A stretch of DNA of 64,000 bases from Symbiodinium natans (lineage: Eukaryota > Sar > Dinophyceae > Suessiales > Symbiodiniaceae). Location: contig CAJNDS010000799.1 of the NCBI GenBank assembly GCA_905221605.1, positions 1 through 64,000 on the forward strand, read 5' to 3'. The notes beneath the pieces are model-generated. The model had not been told where the DNA came from. It saw only the letters and a list, made by a program, of their open reading frames with translations, and did no database searches. Each line of letters opens with the position of its first letter. Positions within the stretch are counted from its first letter, which is position 1. The translations under genes and the position numbers were made by a program. Shown here piece after piece: positions 27,001 through 32,129 of the stretch.

Positions 27001-29513
27001 AGGCGCGGAATCTGAAGCAGCATCCAAGCTGGGGCCGGTCGTTGTGTGTTTAGTTTGCCGGGTTCGTGTTGTGCCTGAAGAAACTAACAGCCCCTTCCTG
27101 CAAGTTGCACAGCCTGCTATGAATCCCTAAGCCCTAAACCATCGTATAGGGTCCTTAAGGGGGGGGGGGTTCATGGGGGTGGGTACCTTGGGAATCAGGG
27201 AAGCTTAGGGAGCCTTGGGGAGTAGTGGGGAGTATTCGGGGATCTTGAGAAACAACCCTAAACCCTACTCCCTAAACCGTTGAGGGTTTAGGGCTCGGTT
27301 AGTATTCTGTCCTTTGCTTACGGGGGGACCCCTAAGCCGCATACTTGACCCCCGGAACCCAAAGCCCCGAACCTAACCCCGAGAGCCCCGAACCTTAAGC
27401 CCAGAACTCCAAACCCTCGAGGCAGAACGACTAAGCCCAAAACCCTCATAAGATTCTCCCGAGCGCCCTTCAGGACCTGGTCTGGATCGCGAAGCCCTGA
27501 GCTGATTCCGTCCCATTCCCCTCCATCCCAGATCCAAAACAATTTTTTCGTGACTCCCACCCCGACCACCCCCCCCGCCCCGGCCACCCCTGACACCCCC
27601 ACCCCCTAGACCCGTCTGGGGGGCTATAGGGTTGGTGGGGCTCTAGCGCTGGGGATCCTGTGGCGGCTTAGGGTTTAGAGTTTCGGGTCAACTCGGGCGC
27701 TGCCCTAATCACCTCAGGAACCCATGCATACTTCTTTATCATGCGCACCCTAAACCCTAAACCCTAAACCCTAAACCCTAAACCCTAAACCCCAAACCTA
27801 AACCCTAAACCCCCCAAAAACCCTGTTGTCCTACCTCCTGGAGAAGAGCCTTGCCTCGACCCGCTCCAGTTCTGTAGGAGACAATTTGGGGCTTCAGGAG
27901 CTCAGAACCTTAGGCGCTTGTAGAGTTTAGGCTCTCCCCCCCCCAGGGTTTAGGGTTTAGGGTTTAGGGTTTAGGGTTTAGGGTTTAGGGTTTAGGGTTT
28001 AGTCTCTCCTCCCCTCCCCTGCCCCCCCCCCCCGGCTTAAGCTCTCGTCTGGTGTCTCAACAACCCTACACGCTCCGTGCACTAGAGACCGCAGGCCTCA
28101 AGAGGCACTAAGCATCAGGGTTTAGGGTTTAGGGCCTAGGGTTTAGGGTTTAGGGTTTAGGGCTTAGGGTTTAGGGTTTAGGGCTTAGGGAAACCTCATG
28201 CGGAGAGTCTCAAGCAGACGAGTGGTTTGTCATCTGAGCTCTCAACCCCTTAGCTCACCCTGCATCCCAAATGCTGCAGGTGGAGCCTTCTTGAGCTGCT
28301 AAACCCTGAAAGAATTAAACCCTCAAGCCCCTGTAAGCCCTACGACGAGCCCTAGACTTAAACTTAACCCTTTGAGGTCTAGACCCCTGCACAGGCAATT
28401 AGCCCTTCAGAAGTAGCCCTGGACCCGAAGGCAAGCCTGAACTCATCCCCACAGTCCTAAACCCTTCAAGCGCCCTAAACATCCCTAAACCCTAAACCCT
28501 AAACCCTAAACCCTAAACCCTAAACCCTAAACCCTAAACCCTAAACCTCTGCACCTCCACATGCCTGCGTCTCAGGTCATGGGCCTCTTGTCCAAGGAGC
28601 CTTCGCAGCGACCTCGCTTGGAGGCTTTTTGGAGGATGCAGGGATCAGACTTGGGCTTTGCCAGCCCTGGCTTCCGGTTTAGGGTTTAGGGTTTAGGGTT
28701 CAGGGTTCAGGGTTGGTTTCATGAGGGGCTCGTGAAGCCAGGGCCTCAGGTCAGAACATGGCTCGACGTGTTTTATTAGGGTTTAGGGTTTAGAGTTAGG
28801 GTTGAGGGTTTAGGGTTTAGGGTTTAGGTTTTAGGGTTTAGGGAGGGTTTAGGGTGTTTGGGGCTTATTTGGGAAGATGCTGGGTTTAGGGCCTAGTTGG
28901 TTGGGAAGGTTCTGGGTCTAGGGCTTAGGGCTGACTGCTTCTTAAGATTTAGGGTGGTTCAGGGCTTAGTTCGAACGATTTGGGACTTCATTAGCCCCTT
29001 AAACGGTTTCCGAAACCCTAAACCCTAAACCCTAAACCCTACACCATAAACCCTAAACCCTAAACCGCGTTGAGAGTTTGTCGCTCAGGGTGGCTTAGGG
29101 ATGCTTCGGGCTCAGGGTTGAGGAAGATTCACCCAATCTGTAAACTCCGGAACCTTGAAGCAGCCGAAGTGCCGTCCCTGAAGGTTTAGGGTTTAGGGTT
29201 TAGGGTTTAGGGTTTAGGGTTTAGGGTTTAGGGTTTAGGGTTTAGGGTTTAGGGTGTAGGGTTTGGTGCCTTAGTCGCCCCAAGAACCCCTAAACCTTGG
29301 TAGCCCCGTGGTGCCTTATCAAACAACCAACCCCAAAAAGAGTACCTTATTCTACTATGGTTACTGGGCTACCAGGAAACCTTAAGCCCTAAACCCTAAA
29401 CCTTTAACCCTAAACCCTAAACCCTAAACCTTCAACCCTAACGCACAAAAGAGTCGACTGCAAGAGGCGGTGCAGCGGATGCCTTACGTTCAGAAGTACA
29501 TGCAGGCGAGCGG
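10298..29513 (+). CDS. NEK-like protein kinase gene, catalytic C-lobe (multi-exon span)
   Basis: Ten short plus-strand exons in this span spell the C-lobe of a NIMA-related Ser/Thr protein kinase: DFG, the activation loop with TPHYLSPE, the DLWSLG helix, the PF motif, and the subdomain XI arginine in KEPSQRP. NEK kinases phosphorylate Ser/Thr and act mainly in the cell cycle and at cilia or microtubules. Exons are 15-101 nt and introns reach 10 kb, so under 3% of the span codes. Inferred donors are GT, GC and GA and acceptors are AG, as in dinoflagellates. No in-frame stop was met in the exons. The glycine loop and HRD exon were not found, so an N-lobe defect or pseudogene cannot be ruled out. 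The 27.9-28.6 kb junction is off by one base unless an extra Gly is read. Confidence 0.85.
10814..11080. other. Intron interior with TA repeats and poly-G
   Basis: TA/TG microsatellites and an 8-11 base G run lie within the intron between the DFG and activation-loop exons. Frames crossing it are low-complexity. Confidence 0.6.
11299..11333 (+). CDS. NEK-like kinase exon: activation loop
   Basis: From a GCTGAG| acceptor the exon encodes DSSTAGAQTTI plus two bases of a Gly codon, ending at a GT donor (GTGCAG). NEK kinases typically carry an ST-x-x-x-AQT(T/V)-x-GT(P) sequence here. The two leftover bases GG join to G|ACC of the next exon to make Gly-Thr, so the junction is exact. Confidence 0.8.
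11490..11565. mobile_element. Dispersed repeat family C, copy 2
   Basis: It shares GGTTCCCTTATAAGCCC and TTCCTAGGTT with the other family C copies. It lies inside an intron of the kinase. Confidence 0.55.
12212..12251 (+). CDS. NEK-like kinase exon: P+1 loop and APE-equivalent
   Basis: Following GGCAG|, the exon completes Gly and reads TPHYLSPEMVNNE. This is the NEK P+1 loop (GTPYYLSPE) with His for the first Tyr, and the SPE Glu that anchors the C-lobe. The inferred donor is GC (GAG|GCTTGG). CCCTAAA units begin eight bases downstream. Confidence 0.87.
12433..12520. mobile_element. MITE-like palindrome, family B, copy 3
   Basis: A truncated left arm (GCAGTCCTTGGTAAAGGATT) pairs with AAGGACTGTTAGTATAAGG on the right. 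The element is intronic. Confidence 0.65.
13452..13487 (+). CDS. NEK-like kinase exon: DLWSLG
   Basis: A CCCTAAA-rich intron end and TTGCAG| lead to 12 codons, AYGTRSDLWSLG, which matches kinase subdomain IX (conserved Asp and Gly) in the NEK form YG-x-KSD-(V/L)W-(S/A)LG. The donor is GT (GTACGG). Phase 0 at both ends. Confidence 0.87.
13530..14280 (+). repeat. Degenerate TTTAGGG/TTTATAGGG tract
   Basis: About 750 bases of imperfect telomere-like units with many TTTATAGGG and TTTACAGGG variants, typical of an old array decaying within an intron. It abuts canonical CCCTAAA units at 14283. Confidence 0.75.
14283..14358 (-). repeat. CCCTAAA array with AGCCTAA variant block
   Basis: Canonical units change to four consecutive CTAAAGC units, again a locally homogenised variant. 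Confidence 0.9.
14476..14560. mobile_element. Dispersed repeat family C, copy 3
   Basis: Reads GGCTCCCTTATAAAAGCCC, AAACCAAAAAAGGGTACCC and CCTAGGTTACTCTTGGG, close to the family consensus. Confidence 0.65.
14787..14807 (+). CDS. NEK-like kinase micro-exon
   Basis: A 21-nt exon preceded by a pyrimidine-rich tract and CGAG| encodes VVTYELA, the continuation of the DLWSLG helix (NEK consensus VVLYEL-x). It ends at a GT donor (GTGCCT), phase 0 at both ends. The seven residues bridge the previous and next exons without gap or frameshift. Confidence 0.78.
14962..15102. repeat. TA/CATA microsatellite
   Basis: AT-rich simple repeat within the long intron after the micro-exon. Nothing coding is seen. 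Confidence 0.85.
15903..16095 (+). repeat. TTTAGGG array with TTTGGGG variants
   Basis: Canonical, TTTAGGGG and TTTTGGGG units alternate and end in a homogeneous TTTTGGGG run. Confidence 0.9.
16341..16512 (-). repeat. CCCTAAA/CCCCAAA array before a kinase exon
   Basis: About 24 mixed units ending 34 bases before the next exon. It is the 3' arm of the intron that begins near 14808. Confidence 0.93.
16547..16597 (+). CDS. NEK-like kinase exon: PF motif
   Basis: From CCCAAG| the exon encodes ALRVPFAGSSLPAVAMK, matching the NEK stretch (A/T)L-x-x-PF-x-(A/G)-x-(N/S)-(L/M)-x-x-(L/V)-x-x-K at the end of subdomain IX. The best donor is GC (AAG|GCAAGC), which joins in frame to IMGAD. A GT donor six bases on (AGC|GTTTAGGG) would add Ala-Ser. 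The alternative frame ending KAKNMRTVKTN at 16721 lacks this family match. Confidence 0.85.
16733..24085 (-). CDS. LINE ORF2: RNase H - APE endonuclease - reverse transcriptase - zinc fingers
   Basis: This 2450-residue frame starts at the first in-frame ATG 93 nt after the ORF1 stop. Residues ~1-170 are unassigned; ~171-866 are Pro/Gln/Val/Gly repeats. RNase H (~950-1107) has YTDGSAD, NNAAEA, HSDSKLAL and GHAGHLWNEAADRAAD. An APE-type endonuclease (~1181-1429) has LQETR, LLGDANAK, RLDYVAV and DDHKAL. The reverse transcriptase (~1676-2030) has LLFVDTRAAF (motif A Asp) and WADDLCVAV (catalytic ADD). At ~2280-2350 there are a C2H2 finger (CPTC...H...H) and a second C-x2-C finger. The protein would nick target DNA and prime reverse transcription on it. 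RNase H ahead of the endonuclease is unusual, since most LINEs carry it after the RT. The frame is open upstream to 25759, but that extension is the shadow of ORF1. Confidence 0.9.
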   Translation of the reverse strand, partial: WMSAIALRCDVLCGVDQWQERRILSYESDPYEPWEAGFEVYTVTNAHVLQTPSTSDAQTCFSPAPSTSRAQSPTLQEPGWSMGDPADCHQVGDAVRVLDGCARPLSERDEAFVHKCNRSVHFADEDPPTRRVSPFKRTQSVGRPPPCTPLTHALCAPSPQVLIEAGSLSNLESQGAQATQVQGPQVPEVQGQVQLQVQGPQVPQVQGHVQVPLQVQGPQVPQVQGQAQVPLQVQGPQFLHEVPLQVQGPHMPQVQGQAQVPPQVQGPQVPQVAQVPLQVQGPQFPHKVPLQVQGPHMPQVQDHVQAPLQVQGPQVPQVQGQAQVPLQVQGPQFLHEVPLQVQGPHMPQVQGQAQVPPQVQGPQFLHKVPLQVQGPHVPQVQQAQVPPQVQGPQVPQGLQAQVPQGPQMPEAGKTLVQGPHGPQVQGHAQPLQRQGALMLQVPLQVPGPQVPQVQGQAQVPLQVQGPKLLHDAPLQVQGPHVPQVQGQAQVPLQVQGPMTPQAQGKVQVPLQAQGPPMPQVQGQAQVPLQVQGPQAPQGPQMPEAQGPRAPQVQTHAQVLQLQGPLTPQVQGQVPLEVQGPQLPQVQVPLQVQGPQVPQSPELQVQGPQTPEAREPQQVQSSHVPQVQGHAQVPLQFQGPLTPQVQGQVRLQVQGPQVPQVQGQAQVPLQVQGPQMPLVQGQAQVPLQVHWQVQGPQVSRTQGQGGQPLQVQGPQVSQVQGQAQAPPQVQGPLVPQVLQAQVPPQVQGPQVPQAPVLQVQGPLMPQVQDQVPLQVQGPQQVPQVQGQLVPRVQGQALVLLQVQVPLQAQGPQAQVPPLQVQGPLMPQVQGEMPLQVQGPQLPQAQDQAQVPLPQVSEVPLHVQGPQEPLPPQPNYPSACIPSPFGRRAVRQLSLAGLAAPQQQPPHSAEALRTDLQALAMPWLGFWSGEFHLLPARLRQRIRSSTHADGPIVAFHVYTDGSADRHGAGWGAVLCAQHQGNPADDLRFVGLAAGPVGPETHPFRSASNNAAEAYALAVATAFSASVHCVPCWLHSDSKLALGEAAGWNAPIQLQHDDPQAQSIHDALRHLTLSFHASGTNPQHAWIKGHAGHLWNEAADRAADLGRKKLVCSPVPATFGRVLKHPLLPWAWAAHQHADMPSLESLCSGAYEPPDNIQVQHTQAILADSQVQVNGPVQLCKLRMITANVCTATGKTHALKQQATEHAAHILALQETRLPATHCRGSWLTYHSGARAGHEGCAIWFNSSLPWIPGKPSSRACAEHFTVLHACPTCLAVSHTSPWCKALFVTFHAPHSMTPPHIREEWWGDLVRRLDKWARVWPLVLLGDANAKISQAAPPNVGTVAVGEQDWAGDRLTSACKHFGLTLLNTHESAVGHVDPTTWRSARLDYVAVPLAWGVGACLADNSNFDLLNQHDDHKALIVDIFVQGRGGDSCAPARRTFRSLTTEEYAAAAASFCAKSVPWNCDVHTHAETLLQVARKQLSTQQALRAAPCGRKEHVSQEALALLQQRKQAKRHMRSAASHCRRHALRMALRKWHRPATVCQSGFRPPKLARWQFALWGLTFDIALQNVKRQLRIDRVTRAAAVAEQIKEGSLRRDPKAIFKALRSLRPASKSVQKPWGPLPIITDQDGIPAQSFKEVQDLRARHFAAMEVADPFDARTFAAQAPQVPQPSQPFSIHEIPTLLHFEREVRALASGKAPGLSGIPSELWKASPASCARQWYPLLVKSIVRLSEPVRFSTCVLLTLFKGKGSEASIENHRAIYLFENVGKLFRRLHRSVLVEELDKQRPRCLQGSLPGSDSAQLTHYLCTFLRLSADSATSAGLLFVDTRAAFYRVVRQALATQPLDDARVCQILGRMQVRPETVHTVTNWLRGEPLTHGLTPHAQAVILTWFAHAGFIARGQNVIHRTQVGTRPGDTVSDILFGFVMCDALLEIRERMGQEDLLRGPIDGPLCQPAWADDLCVAVHSGHAAGLRPRLIRTCAIVHEAYLRRCMDPNYNRGKTEALCAFHGEGARQEKIQLLQDQHILRVPVSTGTPIALAVVHRYTHLGTVLDAQADPVPDLDRKGAQAVALAKPLARHVFRNEDISRACRWTLFQSVPLASASHNVGVWTPTPAAHKVWNTRLSTALRFLLPEDRHTHHPRFPGVPELCGALSAPCPAAVLLLQRLRLLVRIFRSDNRDLWELLCAHAKCSHDTWLSQVWRDLEFIHCWAPEKLPAARLQQQHANVDTLAEIVLNEGPKLVKWGAQAVARQTASLQQWTVFQSRARALHLRPPVEVAPANHACPTCQATFPSTSHLAAHRLQAHGHQHLARSYSSGSICKWCLTQFWTPQRLFIHLARGQTACLPALVATTAPTHSTPTGSMTCPPQMWPALKLRGPRRQWRQEFGHELIAALSDSLPCDIAPMVDCVLKLDQELADTVAAMAGLCSNTRAPCKAVDPLPDGRKLIQAWL
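17040..17245 (-). other. ORF2 C-terminal zinc-finger region
   Basis: CPTCQATFPSTSHLAAHRLQ followed by AH is a classic C2H2 spacing. CKWCLTQFW...H...C, 30 residues on, looks like a CCHC-type finger. C-terminal fingers in LINE ORF2 proteins are associated with binding the RNA template or target DNA. Confidence 0.75.
21480..23590 (-). repeat. 54-bp-period minisatellite inside LINE ORF2
   Basis: About 2.1 kb of degenerate repeats encode VQGPQVPQVQGQAQVPLQ-like 18-residue units built of two related 9-residue halves. Because the period is a multiple of three and stops are absent, several frames on both strands stay open (for example 21491-22894 plus), but only the minus frame joins RNase H. The tract would form a long flexible, glutamine/proline-rich linker. 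Confidence 0.9.
24178..25458 (-). CDS. LINE ORF1: zinc ribbon, basic linker, coiled coil
   Basis: A 426-residue frame; an internal ATG at 25257 (residue 68), ten residues before the zinc ribbon, is a likely alternative start. WRCTCGLTNRATAWFCPGCG is a RanBP2-like zinc ribbon with C-x-C spacing. A Lys/Gly/Pro-rich linker with KGKGKGK follows, then about 120 residues of heptad-rich sequence (KEQHAVQQ...ELKEAARH) and an acidic, Ser-rich patch. ESIVDLTNTDTEE near the C-terminus looks like a SUMO-interaction motif. ORF1 proteins of LINEs package the RNA. The stop lies 93 nt before the first ORF2 ATG, and ORF2 is in the -1 frame, open across all of ORF1. Confidence 0.8.
   Translation of the reverse strand: MSTATVRFQRESAAHRRERRLRTQSRTHLRTVLAGLAPLHSARTSKAVAVVRNHHSNSSLPSQIAALMATTRRNNGQAWRCTCGLTNRATAWFCPGCGAAWQENTYTGRASETWQSAQTPWRGEPWRQKSPRRKSPRQRRPPVDPAQPKAPDKGKGKGKQNKGQPQAPFVQQLPQPPKPKEIVGPKEPVPSPATTTSLSEDAKILQALLPHLDKDSLPDSVRHLVLQKEQHAVQQDARHLHKLVRRRGEARKQLAALQEDRVAFETAWYKYAEELQQTLQAQFTAREQSLAEFDQRHREWSEQLFESSKELKEAARHGHKDTENSSSEDALSDQDMEAEVNKAAEVDAKAAARREEMVQSHQKLQEALQQVKQNAAAGATVRERTPRRGPKRSAESIVDLTNTDTEETPAKAAAGMVGTEPAKPPF
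25459..25788 (-). other. LINE 5' untranslated region (inferred)
   Basis: GC-rich sequence between the telomeric flank and the ORF1 start. The ORF2 frame is open here, but the translation (for example a hydrophobic LLLLVLFVY run) has no recognisable domain. Confidence 0.5.
25789..25838 (+). repeat. TTTAGGG array at the LINE 5' end
   Basis: Seven units, one with an extra G, start exactly where LINE-like sequence stops. Together with the 13-base remnant at 16604-16616 they would form one interrupted array. Confidence 0.93.
25839..26578. other. Distal part of the LINE-bearing intron
   Basis: Contains TTTAGGG and TTATAGGG tracts (26020-26100), a CCCTAAA patch (26208-26250), a poly-G run and spacer. 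Nothing coding is seen. Confidence 0.6.
26579..26623 (+). CDS. NEK-like kinase exon: subdomain X
   Basis: After GGCCCAG|, IMGADPDPLPERYSQ matches NEK subdomain X (I-x-x-G-x-x-x-P(L/I)P-x-x-YS-x-(E/D)L). Continuing the family pattern into ELRTL requires a GA donor (CAG|GAGAGG), a class used by dinoflagellates. A GC donor at 26629 is the alternative but breaks the frame. TTTAGGG units begin within 30 bases. Confidence 0.83.
26735..26810 (-). repeat. (CCCTAAA)n tract
   Basis: Canonical units following CCAAAA-type variants, within the intron after the subdomain X exon. Confidence 0.9.
27747..27830 (-). repeat. (CCCTAAA)n tract at an intron 3' side
   Basis: Canonical and CCCCAAA units about 70 bases before the 27899 micro-exon. 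Confidence 0.9.
27899..27913 (+). CDS. NEK-like kinase micro-exon (ELRTL)
   Basis: GGCTTCAG| is followed by codons for ELRTL, exactly what is expected between YSQ and VMGLLSKEP (NEK consensus YS-x-EL-x-x-L). The right edge is uncertain: AG|GCGCTT leaves one base too many for the next exon, while GGC|GCTTGT stays in frame but adds Gly. The frame is open on both sides, so the exon could be longer on its left. Confidence 0.6.
   Translation, partial: SSEP
27948..28002 (+). repeat. (TTTAGGG)n tract at an intron 5' side
   Basis: Eight units, 35-50 bases after the micro-exon, between C-rich runs. Confidence 0.93.
28484..28548 (-). repeat. (CCCTAAA)n tract at an intron 3' side
   Basis: Nine units, ending 27 bases before the subdomain XI exon. 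Confidence 0.93.
28576..28676 (+). CDS. NEK-like kinase exon: subdomain XI
   Basis: From GTCTCAG| the exon reads VMGLLSKEPSQRP then RLEAFWRMQGSDLGFASPGF. KEPSQRP is the subdomain XI motif with the invariant Arg that pairs with the APE Glu. The donor is the telomere repeat itself, CCG|GTTTAGGG. Two leftover bases join the single first base of the 29454 exon, keeping frame. Whether the 18 residues after QRP are exonic, or skipped through an internal non-canonical donor, is unclear. Confidence 0.82.
29196..29265 (+). repeat. (TTTAGGG)n tract
   Basis: About ten units within the intron following the subdomain XI exon. Confidence 0.93.
29310..29373. mobile_element. Dispersed repeat family D, partial copy
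   Basis: AACCAACCCCAAAAAGAGTACC and GGTTACTGGGCTACC match the right halves of elements at 36953-37160 and 48996-49110. Confidence 0.55.
29454..29513 (+). CDS. NEK-like kinase exon: end of catalytic domain
   Basis: A CCCTAAA tract and AAGAG| precede codons RLQEAVQRMPYVQKYMQ then ASG, matching the last helix of NEK kinases (RP-x-x-x-x-(I/L)L-x-x-P-(Y/F)-(V/I)-x-x-Y). The donor is GCGG|GTTCAGGG, a one-base variant of the telomere repeat. Two bases remain for the next exon. Confidence 0.8.
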
Positions 29514-29899
29514 GTTCAGGGTTTAGGGTTTAGGGTTTAGGGTATTGGGGGGGGGGGGGGGGGTGTTCGGGTTTAGGGTTACCGTACCACCTCAGCCTTA
29601 AATACGAAGCCCTGAAACCGCACCTACAGCCTGTTTCCCGAGACCCTAGACCCTAAACCGTATAGACACTAAACCCCTAAAACCCCTAAACCCCTAAACC
29701 TACTGCGCGGCACTTCTGGAGGTGTAGGGCGCGCAACGTTTAGGTTTCAGGGTTTAGGGTTTGGGGTTTAGGGTTTGGGGTTTAGGGTTGCGGTCTAGGG
29801 TTTGGGGTTTAGGGTTTGGGTTTAGGGTTTGGGTTTAGGGTTTAGGATTAGCAATGCTTTTTCAATGGCAGGTCTTGCTGTCCTACTCGCGCCAAACAG

Positions 29900-29936
29900 G
29901 AGCAGGCGGCTGCGAGGCAGCTTGGTCGACTTAAGG
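29900..29936 (+). CDS. Candidate kinase tail exon
   Basis: A pyrimidine tract and AAACAG| precede EQAAARQLGRLK, ending at AAGG|GTGTGA. Its charged, helix-forming composition suits a coiled-coil tail after the kinase domain. Phase with the previous exon is not resolved. Confidence 0.4.
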
Positions 29937-29999
29937 GTGTGAGGTTCTTTGGTTAAGAGCGTTGGGGGGCTTTAGGGCTTCAGGTGTAGGATTTTGGGT

Positions 30000-30135
30000 T
30001 TAGGCTTCTGGGGGGTTTTTTTGGGGGGGGCGTGGGGGGGGGGGGGGGGGGGTAGGTTTAAGGTTTAGGGTTTTTGGTTTAGTTTCTTTTCTTTTTTTTG
30101 GTGGGGGGGGGGGGGGGGGGGGGTAGGGTTTAGGG
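30000..30135 (+). repeat. Poly-G rich tract
   Basis: Two long G homopolymers (around 30035-30052 and 30103-30123) with GGTTT-type spacers, within the tail-region introns. Confidence 0.9.
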
Positions 30136-30553
30136 TGTCGGGTTTTTGGTTTAGGGTGTCTGGGGGGCTACGATTCAAAATGTAGAGATTAATGATTGAG
30201 TAGCATTATTTTCAGTACCATGGCCAGAATGGTACTCCAAGTGAACCGACTGGGTTGAAGCCCGACACCACGCAGTTCGTGGCTTGGGCTTGCGGTTTAG
30301 TGTTTAGGGTCTGGGAGGGATTTGCCTAAACCCTAAACCCTAAACCCTAAACCCTTTAAACCCCCTAAACGCTAAACCCTAAAGCCCCAAGCCTGAACAG
30401 GCTTCGGCCTTCTAACTATGAACTCCAAGAAGGGCCCTCGCTCCCGCTGTCTATCGCAGACTTTCGCCGAAGATGTCTTGCGCTCACACTGGGGGGGGAC
30501 CCTAGGTTTTCCAGAAAGTGTTTAGGGCTTAGGGTTATACATATTAACATACC

Positions 30554-30661
30554 CTGAGGGCCCATGTACCTAAATCTGGACTACTTCGGCCTTAAAGTAC
30601 TTCCTATACATGAACTTTGGGGCCCAAGTTTTGTAAAAAATAAGGTACATGAACCCTTAGG
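30554..30661. mobile_element. MITE-like family A, copy 4
   Basis: Reads GGGCCCATGTACCTAAAT on the left and GGTACATGAACCCTTAGGG on the right, with the family interior (CCTTAAAGTACTTCCTATA). Confidence 0.75.
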
Positions 30662-30786
30662 GATAGATGGGTGCAGGGTTCAAGGTTTAGGGTTTAGGGA
30701 AGTTTAGGGTTTTTTAAGCCTGAAGGTTTCCGGGTTTGGGCGCTTCGGGGCTTGAACGGGCTCGGGGATTTCAGCGTTTCGAGTTT

Positions 30787-30985
30787 AAGGTTTAGGGGTT
30801 TAGGGGTTTAGGGGTTTAGGGGTTTAGGGGTTTAGGGGTTTAGGGGTTTAGGGGTTTAGGGGTTTAGGGTTTAGGGGTTTAGGGGTTTAGGGGTTTAGGA
30901 TTTTAGGGGTTTAGGGGTTTAGGGGTTTAGGGTTTTAGGGGTTTATGGGGTTTAGGGGTTTATGGGGTTTATGGGGTTTAGGGGT
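30787..30985 (+). repeat. (GGGGTTTA)n 8-mer minisatellite
   Basis: About 24 units of the eight-base variant TTTAGGGG, largely uniform. This is a locally amplified telomere-like variant. Confidence 0.95.
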
Positions 30986-31200
30986 TTAGGGTTCCTTTAT
31001 GACAGCTGGAGGATGGCAGCTGGCGTTTGTGCCTTCCAACGTTGGGCCCTGGGCCCAAACCCCCCCCCCAACCCCAAACTCGTCTTGGGGGAGTCAGCTT
31101 CAAGGTTATCCAGGACTTATCTAGGTCTTGGCGAACCCTAAACCCTACACCCTAAACCCTAAACCCTAAACCCTAAACCCTAAACCTCCTCAAACCTCAG

Positions 31201-31287
31201 GCAATGACCGGCATCCAGAAGCCTTCCCGCAGCATCCCGGAGCCTGCGCGCGCGGAGCCGCCGACCCCTCTGCACGTCTTGCTCTTC
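31201..31287 (+). CDS. Candidate exon with telomere-repeat splice sites
   Basis: A CCCTAAA tract and CTCAG| lead to exactly 29 codons, including AMTGIQKPSRSIPEPARAE and ending TPLHVLLF, then the donor TTC|GTTTAGGG. Both ends are in phase 0. It is probably tail sequence of the kinase gene. No domain is recognised; the middle is Pro/Arg-rich. Confidence 0.55.
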
Positions 31288-31379
31288 GTTTAGGGTTTAG
31301 GGTTTAGGGTTTGGGGTTTAGGGTTTAGGGTTTAGGGTTTAGGGTTTAGGGTTTAGGGTTTAGGGTTTAGGGTCCGTAG

Positions 31380-32129
31380 CCACTTTGGCTCAGCATGCGC
31401 TTCCACTCCCACATTCTGGCCCATGTACTCTTCTCAATGATCAAGTAGGAAAGTTTGCCTAAAAATCTTTGTAGTAGCAACAGAAACTATGGCAAATCAC
31501 CCTATTGGCAATGGCAGTTCTGACAACAAGGCTAGACACTGCAAAGGCTGAACAGCGACGCTGTTGTGATGGGCGACGGTCAGTCAAGGCCATTTTTAAG
31601 CGTGCAGTTCTTGTCGTTCACGTTTAAGGGTACTGTACAGTGTGGCCCCATGCTGGCGCGAGCATCATGAGCATCAGATAGCCCCTTGATGGGCGTGAGG
31701 CTCGACAACGCGAGCTTTGGGGCCCTTGCTTTTCAACGTTCCTTGTTTCATCGGAGCTTCAGAAATGGCCCATACTGTATAGGACAAACCCTAAACCCTA
31801 AACCCTAAAACTCGCAGGGAACCTCTGCTGCCCCATGTAATTCTTCTCCATATCACTAGCAGGCAGCCTCGATCTGCCAGCGCGGTCGCCGTTTCATGCT
31901 GGAAGTTTGGGGGGTTTAAGGGTGTTTGGTTCTGGGTTCCGCTTCTGAATCTGTCTGTTCAACTTGCGTTCGAAGTCGTGAATGCTTAGAGGCTTAGAAA
32001 GGTGAATGAGAAGAATTCCGAGTAAATCGAAATCACGAGAGCCTTCATCCAATCTTGGTATCCCTTCTAAAGACGTCTATATAGCTTCTCAAGTAAACCC
32101 TAAACCCTAAACCCAAAACCCTTACCCAG
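31380..32129. other. Repeat-poor stretch, content unclear
   Basis: Apart from short CCCTAAA tracts at 31790-31808 and 32097-32120, this lacks the repeats that fill the rest of the window. Several short frames on both strands exist, but none has convincing splice sites. Confidence 0.4.

Noticed and set aside
28093-28116. 24-nt micro-exon reading ASRGTKHQ between the ELRTL and VMGLL exons
   Set aside because: Including it would insert eight residues into the conserved subdomain X-XI spacing.
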